From the NCBI GenBank assembly GCA_900318815.1, contig ONMA01000023.1, positions 1 to 64,000 of the forward strand: a DNA stretch of 64,000 bases, read 5' to 3'. The notes beneath the pieces were generated by a model. The model was given only the letters and a program-made list of their open reading frames with translations. It searched no databases and was not told the origin of the DNA. Of this stretch, positions 35,644 through 44,108 are shown piece after piece (the first letter of the stretch is position 1; every line of letters starts with the position of its first letter). The position numbers and the translations under genes are program-made. The DNA is from an uncultured Prevotellaceae bacterium (lineage in GTDB: Bacteria; Bacteroidota; Bacteroidia; Bacteroidales; Bacteroidaceae).

Positions 35644-35832
35644 ATGAAAAAAGCATATTTGAAGCCCTGCATGGAGGTGATGGAGGAAGAACCGGCCCAG
35701 ATGCTTTGCTCCAGCACCGTGATTAACCCGGGCGAGCCCAACAAGCCCGCAGGCGCACGCGAGTCTGGCTGGGACTTCTGGGACAACGAGGAAGACAATC
35801 CGTCGGGTAGCGGCAGCTTCTGGGACGAGTAA
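35644..35832 (+). CDS. Small MKKxYLKP-type peptide, 62 aa, Trp/Asp-rich tail
   Basis: Starts at ATG 35644 (MKKAYLKPCMEVMEEEPAQM, then LCSSTVINPG); an ATG 15 bases upstream is also possible. The opening MKKxYxKPxxxV is common to many unannotated small Bacteroidales proteins. The tail is rich in Trp, Asp and Ser (SGWDFWDNEEDNPSGSGSFW). No lipobox or membrane segment. It lies 15 bp after the T9SS-like gene, so it is probably co-expressed. It could be a peptide precursor (a leader with a core) or a small partner of the secreted protein; neither is proven. Confidence 0.6.
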   Translation: MKKAYLKPCMEVMEEEPAQMLCSSTVINPGEPNKPAGARESGWDFWDNEEDNPSGSGSFWDE

Positions 35833-35962
35833 CTGCAACCCTCACAGAACCAGTTATCGGGGGCCATGCGCCAAGAGTGCGCATGGCCCCCGATTTCTGG
35901 CAAGTACTATCCTTTCGCTTTGCCGACGCAGGTCAGCAAAGGGGAGCAATGCTATTCTATTA

Positions 35963-36246
35963 TTAGGTATGTTCTATAACCCAGCTTTCGCAAGTAATAA
36001 GAACAACGGATTACACGGATTATACGGATTGTCTAATGGGATTGTCCAAGAAGTCCCTACAGAAAAACGAATTTATAGAACATACCTAATCATATATCAG
36101 TGACTAAAGCCGCAATTAATACGGACTGCACGGATGCCATACGGCGACTTCATCGCGGCTTTAGCCGCTATAATCCGATGATAATCCGTGAAATGGCAAT
36201 AACATCGCGCAGCCCCAAATCCGTATAATCCGTGCAATCCGTTGTT
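35963..36246. repeat. Two interleaved inverted repeats
   Basis: Pair A: 17-bp perfect arms, TTAGGTATGTTCTATAA (35963-35979) with its complement at 36073-36089. Pair B: 29-bp arms with one mismatch (36002-36030 and 36218-36246), built of ACGGATTATACGGATT-type repeats. One B arm lies between the A arms and the other outside them. A third small stem (TAAAGCCGC/GCGGCTTTA) sits inside. The 445-bp gap between the two convergent gene groups holds no gene that I can see. Confidence 0.7.
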
Positions 36247-36277
36247 TAAAAGAACTTTCGAAACTTGTAGCCTATCA

Positions 36278-37552
36278 TTATTCGCCCGACTGCCAGACAC
36301 CGAAGAGGCGATGGTGTTCGAAGAGCTGAAGCACGGCCTGCTCCATAGGCGTGCGCCTCACCGTCTCGTTCTTGCGCCAGAACTCGGGGTCGTAGTCCTG
36401 CTGCTCAATGCGGCGGTGCAGGTCGTCGCCAAACTGGAGCTGGGCCTCCCTACCCCGCCCCTGCCGCTCACCCACGTTGAAGAGGATGGAGCGCGTGAGC
36501 TGCAACTCGCCGTCCTGCAGGTGCTGCTCGGCCACATAGACCGACTGCACCTCGACAAACCCGCGCTCCTCAGTCATATTGACGATGAAGTCGAAGCTGG
36601 TGTCATAGAGCGTCTTGACGCTGCGCACCACCGAGTCGGCACCCAGCATCTGGTCGGTATGCAGCACCCTGACGTTGCACCCCCGCCCTTCCAACTTGCG
36701 CACGTGCAGGGTCTGCTCGTCCACATAGATAGTACCCGAGACGATGGGTCGCTTCACCTCGGGCTTTGGCTCGAAGTGCAGGGCAATGAGGCGGTCGGGG
36801 GCGTTGCCGATAATCTCGTAGTCCACATCGTAGAACCGCTGGTAGTTGCGGAACAGGGGAACGATGTCATCGTTCCAGCCAGGCCACTCCTTGCGGGAGG
36901 CGAGGTCGATCTGGGAGAAGGTGAAGAAGTTGCCATAGAAGGAATAGGATCGTGTGCTGTCGGGGCGTATGCCCGCGTAGCGACCCTTGGTCAGTTGCAG
37001 GTTGCGCAAGGAAACGGCGGGCTGTCCCGTCAAGAAAGCCTCAACCAACTCATAGCACGTGGTATCAGAAAAGGCCGTCTGCCGATAGAAGAACTGCGAC
37101 TGCCGCTTGCCGTACTTCTGCAACTGCCGCAGGGTCTCCTTAGTGACGCTGCGGATGAACTTCTTCAGCGGATAGGGCAGCACCACGACCTCGCCTATCT
37201 GCTGTTCGATGGGTTCCAGTGCCAGCACGGCGGGCAGACGGCTACAGGCAATGTGCTGCGTCTTGTAGCCCACGTAGCTGACGCGCAACACCTCGGCAGA
37301 GTCGCACTGGACGGAGAACACGCCCACGCTATTGGTAATCGTTGATGATGCCTTGCCCGCATAGACGCTGGCAAAAGGCAACGGCTCGCGGCTACGGGCA
37401 TCGACCACCGTGGCTTCGAACGTCTGGGCAGTCACGTAGGCCATCGGCCCATAGAGAAGCATCAGCAACAGGCCCATCGACCAAGACAACCTGCGGGTAC
37501 GGGGGTACGGAGGTACAGGGGTAGCAGCACGCCACCAGTTATTTCTTTTCAT
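36278..37552 (-). CDS. Carboxypeptidase-regulatory-like (CarboxypepD_reg) exported protein
   Basis: 424 residues. A long basic N-terminus then a hydrophobic segment (SMGLLLMLLYGPMAYVTAQ) suggests export; an internal start closer to the signal is possible. Residues 45-115 show the carboxypeptidase-regulatory-like fold (FEATVVDARSREPLPFASVY, LRVSYVGYKT). The rest (SVTKETLRQLQKYGKRQSQF, FFYRQTAFSD) resembles Bacteroidota envelope proteins of unknown role. Its start overlaps the 3' end of the MG2-like gene by 14 nt, so the two are co-expressed and may act together at the outer membrane. Confidence 0.75.
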   Translation of the reverse strand: MKRNNWWRAATPVPPYPRTRRLSWSMGLLLMLLYGPMAYVTAQTFEATVVDARSREPLPFASVYAGKASSTITNSVGVFSVQCDSAEVLRVSYVGYKTQHIACSRLPAVLALEPIEQQIGEVVVLPYPLKKFIRSVTKETLRQLQKYGKRQSQFFYRQTAFSDTTCYELVEAFLTGQPAVSLRNLQLTKGRYAGIRPDSTRSYSFYGNFFTFSQIDLASRKEWPGWNDDIVPLFRNYQRFYDVDYEIIGNAPDRLIALHFEPKPEVKRPIVSGTIYVDEQTLHVRKLEGRGCNVRVLHTDQMLGADSVVRSVKTLYDTSFDFIVNMTEERGFVEVQSVYVAEQHLQDGELQLTRSILFNVGERQGRGREAQLQFGDDLHRRIEQQDYDPEFWRKNETVRRTPMEQAVLQLFEHHRLFGVWQSGE

Positions 37553-40500
37553 CCTGCGAGAAAATGGCCTGCCCGTCGGCGGTGATGCCCTCGGCCGAGA
37601 CAGTCAGGTGCTTACTGAAACCATTATTATAGAATTCTATATGTGCGTGCCCCTGGGCATCGGTGCCGACCGACGGATTCCAGTACACCGTGCGCCGGTA
37701 GTCGGTGTCCTCGGGTTCCGGCTCCCATTCGTAGTCGGGGCAGAAGAACTCGGCAGGCTGTGAGAATCCCTGGAAGTTGATACGATAGCCCAGGAACTCG
37801 GGCAGCGGATAGGAGTTGCTATAGGCATGGCCCGTAACGAAGTTGAAGATAGACGTCAGCGGATGGTCGTTGTTGGTAGTGCGATGCTGCTCGTAGCCGA
37901 ACACCGTCTCGTGGTACTGCCCGGGGCGGTGCATCAGCCGACGGTTGTCCACATCGGCATAGAGGCGCAGGGTCTGGAAGTTCTCGTTGATGGGGAAGAA
38001 ATGCAGGTTGGCCGGGAGAAGGGTGGAATCGCCCGTGGCCGTAGTGAAATGGGCCATGCCGCCCTTATCGAAGGCATCAATATAGGTGGTGTTCATGCCG
38101 TCGAGACCGAAGATGTAGAGCAATTCGGTGAGGCGGGCATAATAGGGCCTGCCAGTCTCGATGTCATAGCTGTTGCGCATCTGCTGAATGCTCACTGACA
38201 TCTGGCGACTATACTCCGTGGTGCCAAACTGCGCGTCGAGCCATCGGGCGTCTTCCATCATCATATCCGTGATAAAACTGTCGTGGCTGTGGAAAAAGCT
38301 GTCATCGCTGCGGTCAGTGGTCATGTGCCCCCCGGCATACTGATTGCCACCCCCGGCGTATGGATTGTTCTCGCGGAACTTGAAGTCCTGTATGTCGCCG
38401 TAGATGTTGGAGAGCCAGGCCATCATGTCCTTCACGTCCATCACACAGACGGGCTTCACGTCGCTGAAGTCGCTCCAGCGGCGACGGCGGTTCTTCTTCA
38501 CGTCGGGCAGCACGTAGGTCTCGCTCTCGCTGTCGTAGTAGGCCAGCCGCCCCTTATTGCCCTTCGGCACGGCCATGAAGCCATATCGGAACATGTCGCG
38601 GTCGATGGGATCGGTGAGTGCCGCAGTCTCATAGTAGTCGTAATTGCGCGGCAAGGGCGAGTACTGATTGAGCGGCTCGATGCGCTTGCCAAGGAGGAAG
38701 AGGGGGCGCTTCACGGTGTTCCAGCGGAAGTTATGGGCAGCAATGCCTCCCTTCCCAATGCCCATCTCCTCGATGCTCTGCTTGTTGAGAACCATAGCCA
38801 GGCGGCCTGTACCGTAGAAGGGCTGTAGGTTGAAACGGAAGAAGCCGGTGGAGTCGATCTGCACGTTACCCGTCTGGAAGCACATCGACTGGTCGTTCTT
38901 GCACACCTCGAAGTTGGGCAGGTCAAAAGCATCGCTGCCGCGCTCAGGATTCATCACGTCGCCAGTAAACGACAGCTCGGAATAGACCCAGCAGGGTTTC
39001 TTGCCCTGCGGTTTCCAGAAACGGCGCGAGGCATAGTCGTTATCGTCCCAGATGCGCCCGGCAAAGGTCAGTCCGCGCTCAATGGGCAGCACGGGGTCGA
39101 ACGTCTCCCCGCTCATCATCTGCTCATAGTCGTAGCGCGTCCACCCCTGCACCATCATCAGCAAGTCCAGTGCGCCCCGGTGCTCGGCATCGTCGATTTC
39201 AAAGTAATAGGCAGGATGGGGAATAAAGCCTTTCACCTCCGACGACAGCAACAGGTAAATCAGTGGATTCACATCGTCGTAGGTCTCCTCGCGGGTGCCG
39301 CCATCGGTCACGGCAATGGAGAAGTCGTGGGCTGCCGCCACAGGACGGCCCTCAGTGTCTACCAACTGGTAGTCAAGCATCACCTTCTCGTAAGGCTGCA
39401 AATCGCCATCCCCTCTCCTCTCTCCACCATTCTGCCCTCTCTCCTCTCTCCACTCTCCACTCTCCACTCTCCTCAACCTGAAGCCGCCGCGGTCGTGGTT
39501 GTCGACAAAGAACTGACGCTGGGCCAGCACTTTGCCTTCAGCGGTAAAGAGCGTAACGATGTTGACACCCGTCTGTAGTGCCTGGTTGTCGATCATCACA
39601 CTGGCCTGCGAGTCCTGCTGCAGGTCGAGTGTGCCATAATAAGAGGTCTCGCCACGCGACGCAACGTTCAGCCCGAGCCACTGCCCCTTGGTACGCTCGT
39701 TGCGCTCCACGAGTACGCGCACCCGGCTGCCCGACGGATAGACCCCGAGGGTGTAGCCTCGCTTCTTCGGCTTAGGCAGGGGAAAGCGGTAGTCGCGCTT
39801 GCCGTAGGTCAGCTTCAGCACCAGCCCTTCGGCCAGATCTTCCGCGTCGAGCGAGTCGGGTGTCACGGAGAACATGCCGCGCCCGGCATACTCCGACTTG
39901 AAATAGCCAATGGAGTCGCCCCGCCGCAGCAAGGCCCCCGCCACGTTGAGCGTGCGCCCCTCGGTGGTGTGGGCTTGGAAGGCGATGCGCGTAGGCACGT
40001 CGCGCACCAGGTTGCCGCCCTCGGGATAGAAGTCGATGAGCAGCCGGTCCTTCTCGGGAGTAATCATCGTGGCCGTGGCCTTGGTCTGTTGGGGCATGCG
40101 CCGCTTGGCATACTGTCCGCTGTCCACCTTCTCGTAGACGGGGAACACCCGCGAGAAGATGCCGGCATTGCCCTGCAGGTAGCGCTGGAAGCGGTCGCCA
40201 TAGCGGCGTTTCGACGACGTGGAGTAAAGCCGTCTCCAGCCGTGCGGGTCGCCCGTGGTGAAGTTGAGCATCCAGGTGGTATAGGCCCGCACCTCGTAGA
40301 AACCCGCATTCAGCGTGTCCTTCAGCTGGAACGACCCGTGGACCTGTCCGTCCTCGATGACCAGCTTCTGCGTCTCCACCGGATAGCCTACCGGGTTCAG
40401 CAGTTCCACATAGAGTATGCGGCTCAGGTTAGTGCGGTGCATGTTGTCGTCGCGCACCACGTAGGCCTTGTACCAGATGTTCTCTCCTTTATAATAAGAG

Positions 40501-40658
40501 GTGTTGTCGAAGTGGACATAGACGCGCTCCTGCGGGAATGCCTGTGCAAAACGCTCGAAATTCTGCTGACGACTCAGCAACAGCGAGTCGCCATCGGCCC
40601 CTTTCGCCTGTAGCAGCGTAAAGAACAGCAGAAGTAATGTCAGCAATTCTTTTTTCAT
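37539..40658 (-). CDS. MG2-domain (alpha-2-macroglobulin-like) exported protein, 1039 aa
   Basis: Signal peptide MKKELLTLLLLFFTLLQAKG. The start of the mature protein (ERVYVHFDNTSYYKGENIWY, KAYVV) is the macroglobulin MG2 pattern found in many large Bacteroidota envelope proteins, followed by repeated beta domains (FYPEGGNLVRDVPTRIAFQA). The C-terminus has RTVYWNPSVGTDAQGHAHIE, also seen in these proteins. No thioester CxEQ motif was noticed. The role is unknown; it is perhaps structural or linked to TonB-type uptake. An arginine/glutamate/glycine-rich stretch (RRVESGEWREERGQNGGERR) at about residues 395-418 comes from inserted purine-rich repeat DNA. Confidence 0.8.
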   Translation of the reverse strand: MKKELLTLLLLFFTLLQAKGADGDSLLLSRQQNFERFAQAFPQERVYVHFDNTSYYKGENIWYKAYVVRDDNMHRTNLSRILYVELLNPVGYPVETQKLVIEDGQVHGSFQLKDTLNAGFYEVRAYTTWMLNFTTGDPHGWRRLYSTSSKRRYGDRFQRYLQGNAGIFSRVFPVYEKVDSGQYAKRRMPQQTKATATMITPEKDRLLIDFYPEGGNLVRDVPTRIAFQAHTTEGRTLNVAGALLRRGDSIGYFKSEYAGRGMFSVTPDSLDAEDLAEGLVLKLTYGKRDYRFPLPKPKKRGYTLGVYPSGSRVRVLVERNERTKGQWLGLNVASRGETSYYGTLDLQQDSQASVMIDNQALQTGVNIVTLFTAEGKVLAQRQFFVDNHDRGGFRLRRVESGEWREERGQNGGERRGDGDLQPYEKVMLDYQLVDTEGRPVAAAHDFSIAVTDGGTREETYDDVNPLIYLLLSSEVKGFIPHPAYYFEIDDAEHRGALDLLMMVQGWTRYDYEQMMSGETFDPVLPIERGLTFAGRIWDDNDYASRRFWKPQGKKPCWVYSELSFTGDVMNPERGSDAFDLPNFEVCKNDQSMCFQTGNVQIDSTGFFRFNLQPFYGTGRLAMVLNKQSIEEMGIGKGGIAAHNFRWNTVKRPLFLLGKRIEPLNQYSPLPRNYDYYETAALTDPIDRDMFRYGFMAVPKGNKGRLAYYDSESETYVLPDVKKNRRRRWSDFSDVKPVCVMDVKDMMAWLSNIYGDIQDFKFRENNPYAGGGNQYAGGHMTTDRSDDSFFHSHDSFITDMMMEDARWLDAQFGTTEYSRQMSVSIQQMRNSYDIETGRPYYARLTELLYIFGLDGMNTTYIDAFDKGGMAHFTTATGDSTLLPANLHFFPINENFQTLRLYADVDNRRLMHRPGQYHETVFGYEQHRTTNNDHPLTSIFNFVTGHAYSNSYPLPEFLGYRINFQGFSQPAEFFCPDYEWEPEPEDTDYRRTVYWNPSVGTDAQGHAHIEFYNNGFSKHLTVSAEGITADGQAIFSQDEKK
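39412..39475. repeat. Purine/pyrimidine-biased repeat inside the MG2-like gene
   Basis: CCTCTCTCCA/CTCTCCACT-type repeats on the plus strand, read in frame as RVESGEWREERGQ on the minus strand. The T9SS-like gene has a similar GAGTGAAGAGTGAAG stretch at 35458-35482, so this class of repeat has entered two exported-protein genes without breaking them. Confidence 0.55.
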
Positions 40659-40679
40659 CGGTTCCTGTCTTTTCTGCTA

Positions 40680-40687
40680 CAAAAGTA
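40680..40687 (-). promoter_or_regulatory. -7 element of the MG2-like operon
   Basis: TACTTTTG on the minus strand, 21 bp before the ATG at 40658. The nearest upstream TTG is 22 bp away. Confidence 0.45.
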
Positions 40688-40731
40688 CGAAAACTATTTA
40701 AACTAATTGCAATTTATTAGCGAAAAATATG

Positions 40732-40739
40732 TAATTTTG
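40732..40739 (+). promoter_or_regulatory. -7 element of the SNF2 helicase gene
   Basis: TAATTTTG, 49 bp before the ATG at 40789, with TTG at 40707-40709 (22 bp spacing). Divergent from the MG2-like promoter. Confidence 0.4.
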
Positions 40740-40788
40740 CAGTTTCTAATGTAGAGGCAAGTCTTGTGCCTGCCCTGACCACTAAGCA

Positions 40789-43641
40789 ATGAACCTTCCA
40801 ACAATCCTCATCCTGCGTCCCTGGAAACACTGGGGCATCGTGACTGCCGAGCTGAAGCGGGTGGCCTCGCTGGGCCGCTATATGCAGGTAGAAGGCATGA
40901 TGAAGAGCGACTTTGTCGATGCCGAAGCCACCACGCTGCGACACATCGCCGTGCTGTGCGAGGAGCTGCAGCCCGACAGCCTCTACCAGCGCTATGCCAA
41001 CAAGAAGGTGTTCCGCCGCGTGAAGGATTTCTGGGAAACGACCGACAACACCGTGAAGCAGTACGTGAAACGGATGGCCGACAGGCGGCTTTCAGAGGTG
41101 GTACGGCTGGCCAGTGAGGCCGACGTACCCACGCTCTTCGCCCCTGACGAAAGGACGGCCCTGCACATAGAGGAGCGGCTACGACTGAGACAGGACGTGA
41201 CGGTGACGCCCGTGATGCTCTTCGACCGCCATGCCGACGGCACCACCTACCGCCTGCAGCTACGCATGGACGAGCAACTTGTGACGTCGCCCATGGAACG
41301 CCACCTCACGGTGCTGGCCTTCGAGCCGGGCATGTTCATCCTCGACCACGACATCTACCTCCTCAGCGAGGGGTTCAGCGGCAAGCTGTTGCTGCCCTTC
41401 GTAGGGAAAAAGACGGTGGAGATTCCGAGACGGGTGGAGAACGACTACTTCAAACGCTTCATTCAGCGATACGTGGCCAAGGCCGAAGTGCAGGCCACGG
41501 GCTTCGACATCGAGGACATCAGCGAACAGCCTCATCCACGGCTCGTCGTGCAGGAATCTATCAGCGGCCAGCACATGCTGTCACTGTACTTCAGATATGG
41601 CGAGACGGAATACGCCCCCGACAGCAATACCAACGGAAGGGTGACACTGTGCGAAGAGACCGACGGATTCCGTTTCGTCAGACAAATGCGCAACCGACAA
41701 GCCGAGCAGCACTTCGTCAGCCTCTTGTCCTCCTATTCACCGGCACTCTCGCCTCGCGGCGTTATTCCGTTTGCTGCGCTCCGAAACTTGATCGACTGGC
41801 TGCGCCAGTACGCCCCGGAGCTGCGACAGGCAGGCTTCGATGTGGTGCAGCCCTCAGACCAGGTCTACTACATCGGCCCGCTCGATGTGGAGCAGAGCGA
41901 AAGCTGGCACGGCGACTGGCTACAGACCAACGTGACCATCGTACTCGACAATGGCCAGCTTCGCATTCCCTTCCGCAACCTGGTCGACACCATCCTGAGA
42001 GGCGAACAGGAATACCTGATGCCCACAGGCGAACTGCTGCTTATCCCCGAGGAATGGCTGCAACGCTACAGCCAACTGCTATTGACGGGAAGGCCACACG
42101 CCGACGGATTCATGCGCCATCGCAGTCAGATAGCCGAGGGCGAGTCCGTCACAGTCCCCATCATCCGTCACGCCGTCCCCACCATCCCTCACAACCTGAA
42201 GGCCACCCTGCGCCCCTATCAGCAGAAGGGCTTCGAGTGGCTATGGCGCAACTTCGAGGCCCAGACGGGCTGCTGCCTGTCGGACGAGATGGGGCTTGGC
42301 AAGACGCTGCAGACCATCACCCTGTTGCTGAAGTACAAGGAAACGGCCAAGGCCGTCATCAGGAAACCGCAGGCCGGCTTCCTGTTCACCGACGAGGAGA
42401 TGAGCGGCAGCACAGACGTCCAGGCCGCCACGGCACAACAGCCGTCACTACCCTATCGCACCTCGCTCGTCGTGGCCCCCGCCTCGGTGGTTCACAACTG
42501 GCGCAACGAACTGGCCCGCTTTGCCCCGTCGCTGTCGGTCTGTACCTATACGGGCGACACCGACAAACGGCGCGACAAGCGCATGGCACTGACGCGCTGG
42601 GACGTGGTAGTCACCACCTACCGCACACTGGTCAACGACATCGGCCATCTGGGCTGCATAGCGTTCGGCATCATCGTCTTCGACGAGAGCCAGGCCTTCA
42701 AGACCCCCACGTCGCAAGTACACCAGGCCGTAGCCACCCTGCAGGCACAGCACCGACTGGCACTGAGCGGCACGCCCGTAGAGAACAACCTGATGGAGCT
42801 GTGGAGCCTGATGAGCGTACTCAACACCGACTTGCTGGGCGAGGCACGCCTTTTCCAGCGTAGCTTCGTCAACCCCATCGCCCGTCAGATGGAACAGGAA
42901 CGGGCCGACGTGCTGCGCCGGCTCATTGCCCCCTACTTCCTGAAACGCACCAAGGAGGAGGTACTCAGCGACCTGCCCGAACGACAGGACGAGGTGGTGG
43001 TATGCCCCATGACCGACGAGCAGACCAACCTCTACGCCGAAGAGCTGTCGCGGGCTCGCAACGAATGGCTCGACACGCAGACACCCGCCGCCCGCAAGCA
43101 GGTCACGATGATGGCCGCCCTGCAACGCCTGCGGCAGATTGCCAACGGCGAAGGCAAGACGGCGGTTGTCTTCGAGCGTCTGGAACAGCTGCGCGACTCG
43201 CGCCGTCCTGGCAAGGACGACAAGAAGGTACTCATCTTCAGCGAGTACGTCAGCATGCTGGAGCGCGTGGCCAAGGAGATGAAGCAGCGCGGCTGGCAAT
43301 ACGACCTGCTGACAGGCGAGACACAGCGGCGCGAACAGGTGATAGCCCATTTCCAGCACACGCCCGACTGCCAGTTCTTCCTTATCTCACTAAAAGCCGG
43401 CGGCGTGGGCATCAACCTCACCGCCGCCGACTATGTGTTCCTGCTCGACCCCTGGTGGAACCGTGCCGCCGAGGAGCAGGCCATCGCCCGCAGCCACCGC
43501 ATCGGCCAGCGCCACCCCGTCTTCGTCTACCGCTTCGTCTCCGAAAACACCCTCGAACAGCAAATCCTCACCTTGCAGGAACGCAAGCAGAACCTCATCG
43601 ACAGCGTCCTGCCGTTCATCTGCAAGGACAAAGCGGAATGA
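40789..43641 (+). CDS. SNF2-family DEAD/DEAH-like helicase, 950 aa
   Basis: N-terminal 470 residues are family-specific. The SNF2 core follows: LRPYQQKGFEWLWRNFE, motif I LSDEMGLGKTLQT (near residue 498), an inserted acidic segment, motif II FDESQ (near 631, with DESQ in place of DEAH), LSGTPVENNLMELWS, and the C-terminal helicase half with SLKAGGVGINLTAADYVFLL and QAIARSHRIGQRHPVFVYR. Such proteins translocate on double-stranded DNA and remodel protein-DNA or RNA polymerase complexes (compare RapA). Codon use resembles the core genome rather than the AT-rich operon to the right. The exact cellular role is unknown. Confidence 0.9.
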   Translation: MNLPTILILRPWKHWGIVTAELKRVASLGRYMQVEGMMKSDFVDAEATTLRHIAVLCEELQPDSLYQRYANKKVFRRVKDFWETTDNTVKQYVKRMADRRLSEVVRLASEADVPTLFAPDERTALHIEERLRLRQDVTVTPVMLFDRHADGTTYRLQLRMDEQLVTSPMERHLTVLAFEPGMFILDHDIYLLSEGFSGKLLLPFVGKKTVEIPRRVENDYFKRFIQRYVAKAEVQATGFDIEDISEQPHPRLVVQESISGQHMLSLYFRYGETEYAPDSNTNGRVTLCEETDGFRFVRQMRNRQAEQHFVSLLSSYSPALSPRGVIPFAALRNLIDWLRQYAPELRQAGFDVVQPSDQVYYIGPLDVEQSESWHGDWLQTNVTIVLDNGQLRIPFRNLVDTILRGEQEYLMPTGELLLIPEEWLQRYSQLLLTGRPHADGFMRHRSQIAEGESVTVPIIRHAVPTIPHNLKATLRPYQQKGFEWLWRNFEAQTGCCLSDEMGLGKTLQTITLLLKYKETAKAVIRKPQAGFLFTDEEMSGSTDVQAATAQQPSLPYRTSLVVAPASVVHNWRNELARFAPSLSVCTYTGDTDKRRDKRMALTRWDVVVTTYRTLVNDIGHLGCIAFGIIVFDESQAFKTPTSQVHQAVATLQAQHRLALSGTPVENNLMELWSLMSVLNTDLLGEARLFQRSFVNPIARQMEQERADVLRRLIAPYFLKRTKEEVLSDLPERQDEVVVCPMTDEQTNLYAEELSRARNEWLDTQTPAARKQVTMMAALQRLRQIANGEGKTAVVFERLEQLRDSRRPGKDDKKVLIFSEYVSMLERVAKEMKQRGWQYDLLTGETQRREQVIAHFQHTPDCQFFLISLKAGGVGINLTAADYVFLLDPWWNRAAEEQAIARSHRIGQRHPVFVYRFVSENTLEQQILTLQERKQNLIDSVLPFICKDKAE

Positions 43642-43722
43642 ACATTTCCATATTCTGTTATGTTTACTTTTATGTTAAAACTTAACTCGTAGTCATACTC
43701 ATGTTAAAGAATCCGTTATTTT

Positions 43723-43851
43723 TTAACTTGTACTACGCCACATCAAGACCTCCTTGGTTTCTAAATCGTATGGCAGGGGCAAAGAGGGAATTGAGTATTT
43801 CTCTTCTTGCCGTATTCCACCAGAGTGAATCTTTATTTTTTGTTCAGTCAT
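43723..43851 (-). pseudogene. Possible Fic-family N-terminal fragment, 42 codons
   Basis: A short open frame from ATG 43851: MTEQKIKIHSGGIRQEEKYS, then IPSLPLPYDLETKEVLMWRS and a stop. The LPLPYDLETKEVL segment is like the N-terminal part of Fic/DOC AMP-transferase proteins, in which the helix would continue for hundreds of residues. The catalytic HPFxxGNGR motif is absent. The 467-bp gap (43642-44108) otherwise shows only a small inverted repeat, TTTGAATG/CATTCAAA (43994-44015). Confidence 0.35.
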
Positions 43852-44108
43852 ATCTTTAATCACTTTGTATCTTCTATTTGTTCTTGTTTTCTTATCCTCC
43901 GCTTGGTTTCTCAGTGGGCAATAGCAAATCCACCATCTTAAGCAGACATATTAGCAAATGCCACGACAGGTAGAGCCAAAGCCTATGGGGCAATTTGAAT
44001 GCCTTTACATTCAAATGTTTGGTCTTCCTTCCGAGATATTATTTCTTACATGGTCATTATATGATAACGTATTATTTGTCAATTGTTATGTCTTTGTACA
44101 AGTTATAG

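Noticed and set aside
41649..42863. 404-residue frame overlapping the SNF2 helicase gene in another frame
   Set aside because: Shadow frame with Arg/Pro/His-rich composition; the helicase frame carries all SF2 motifs.
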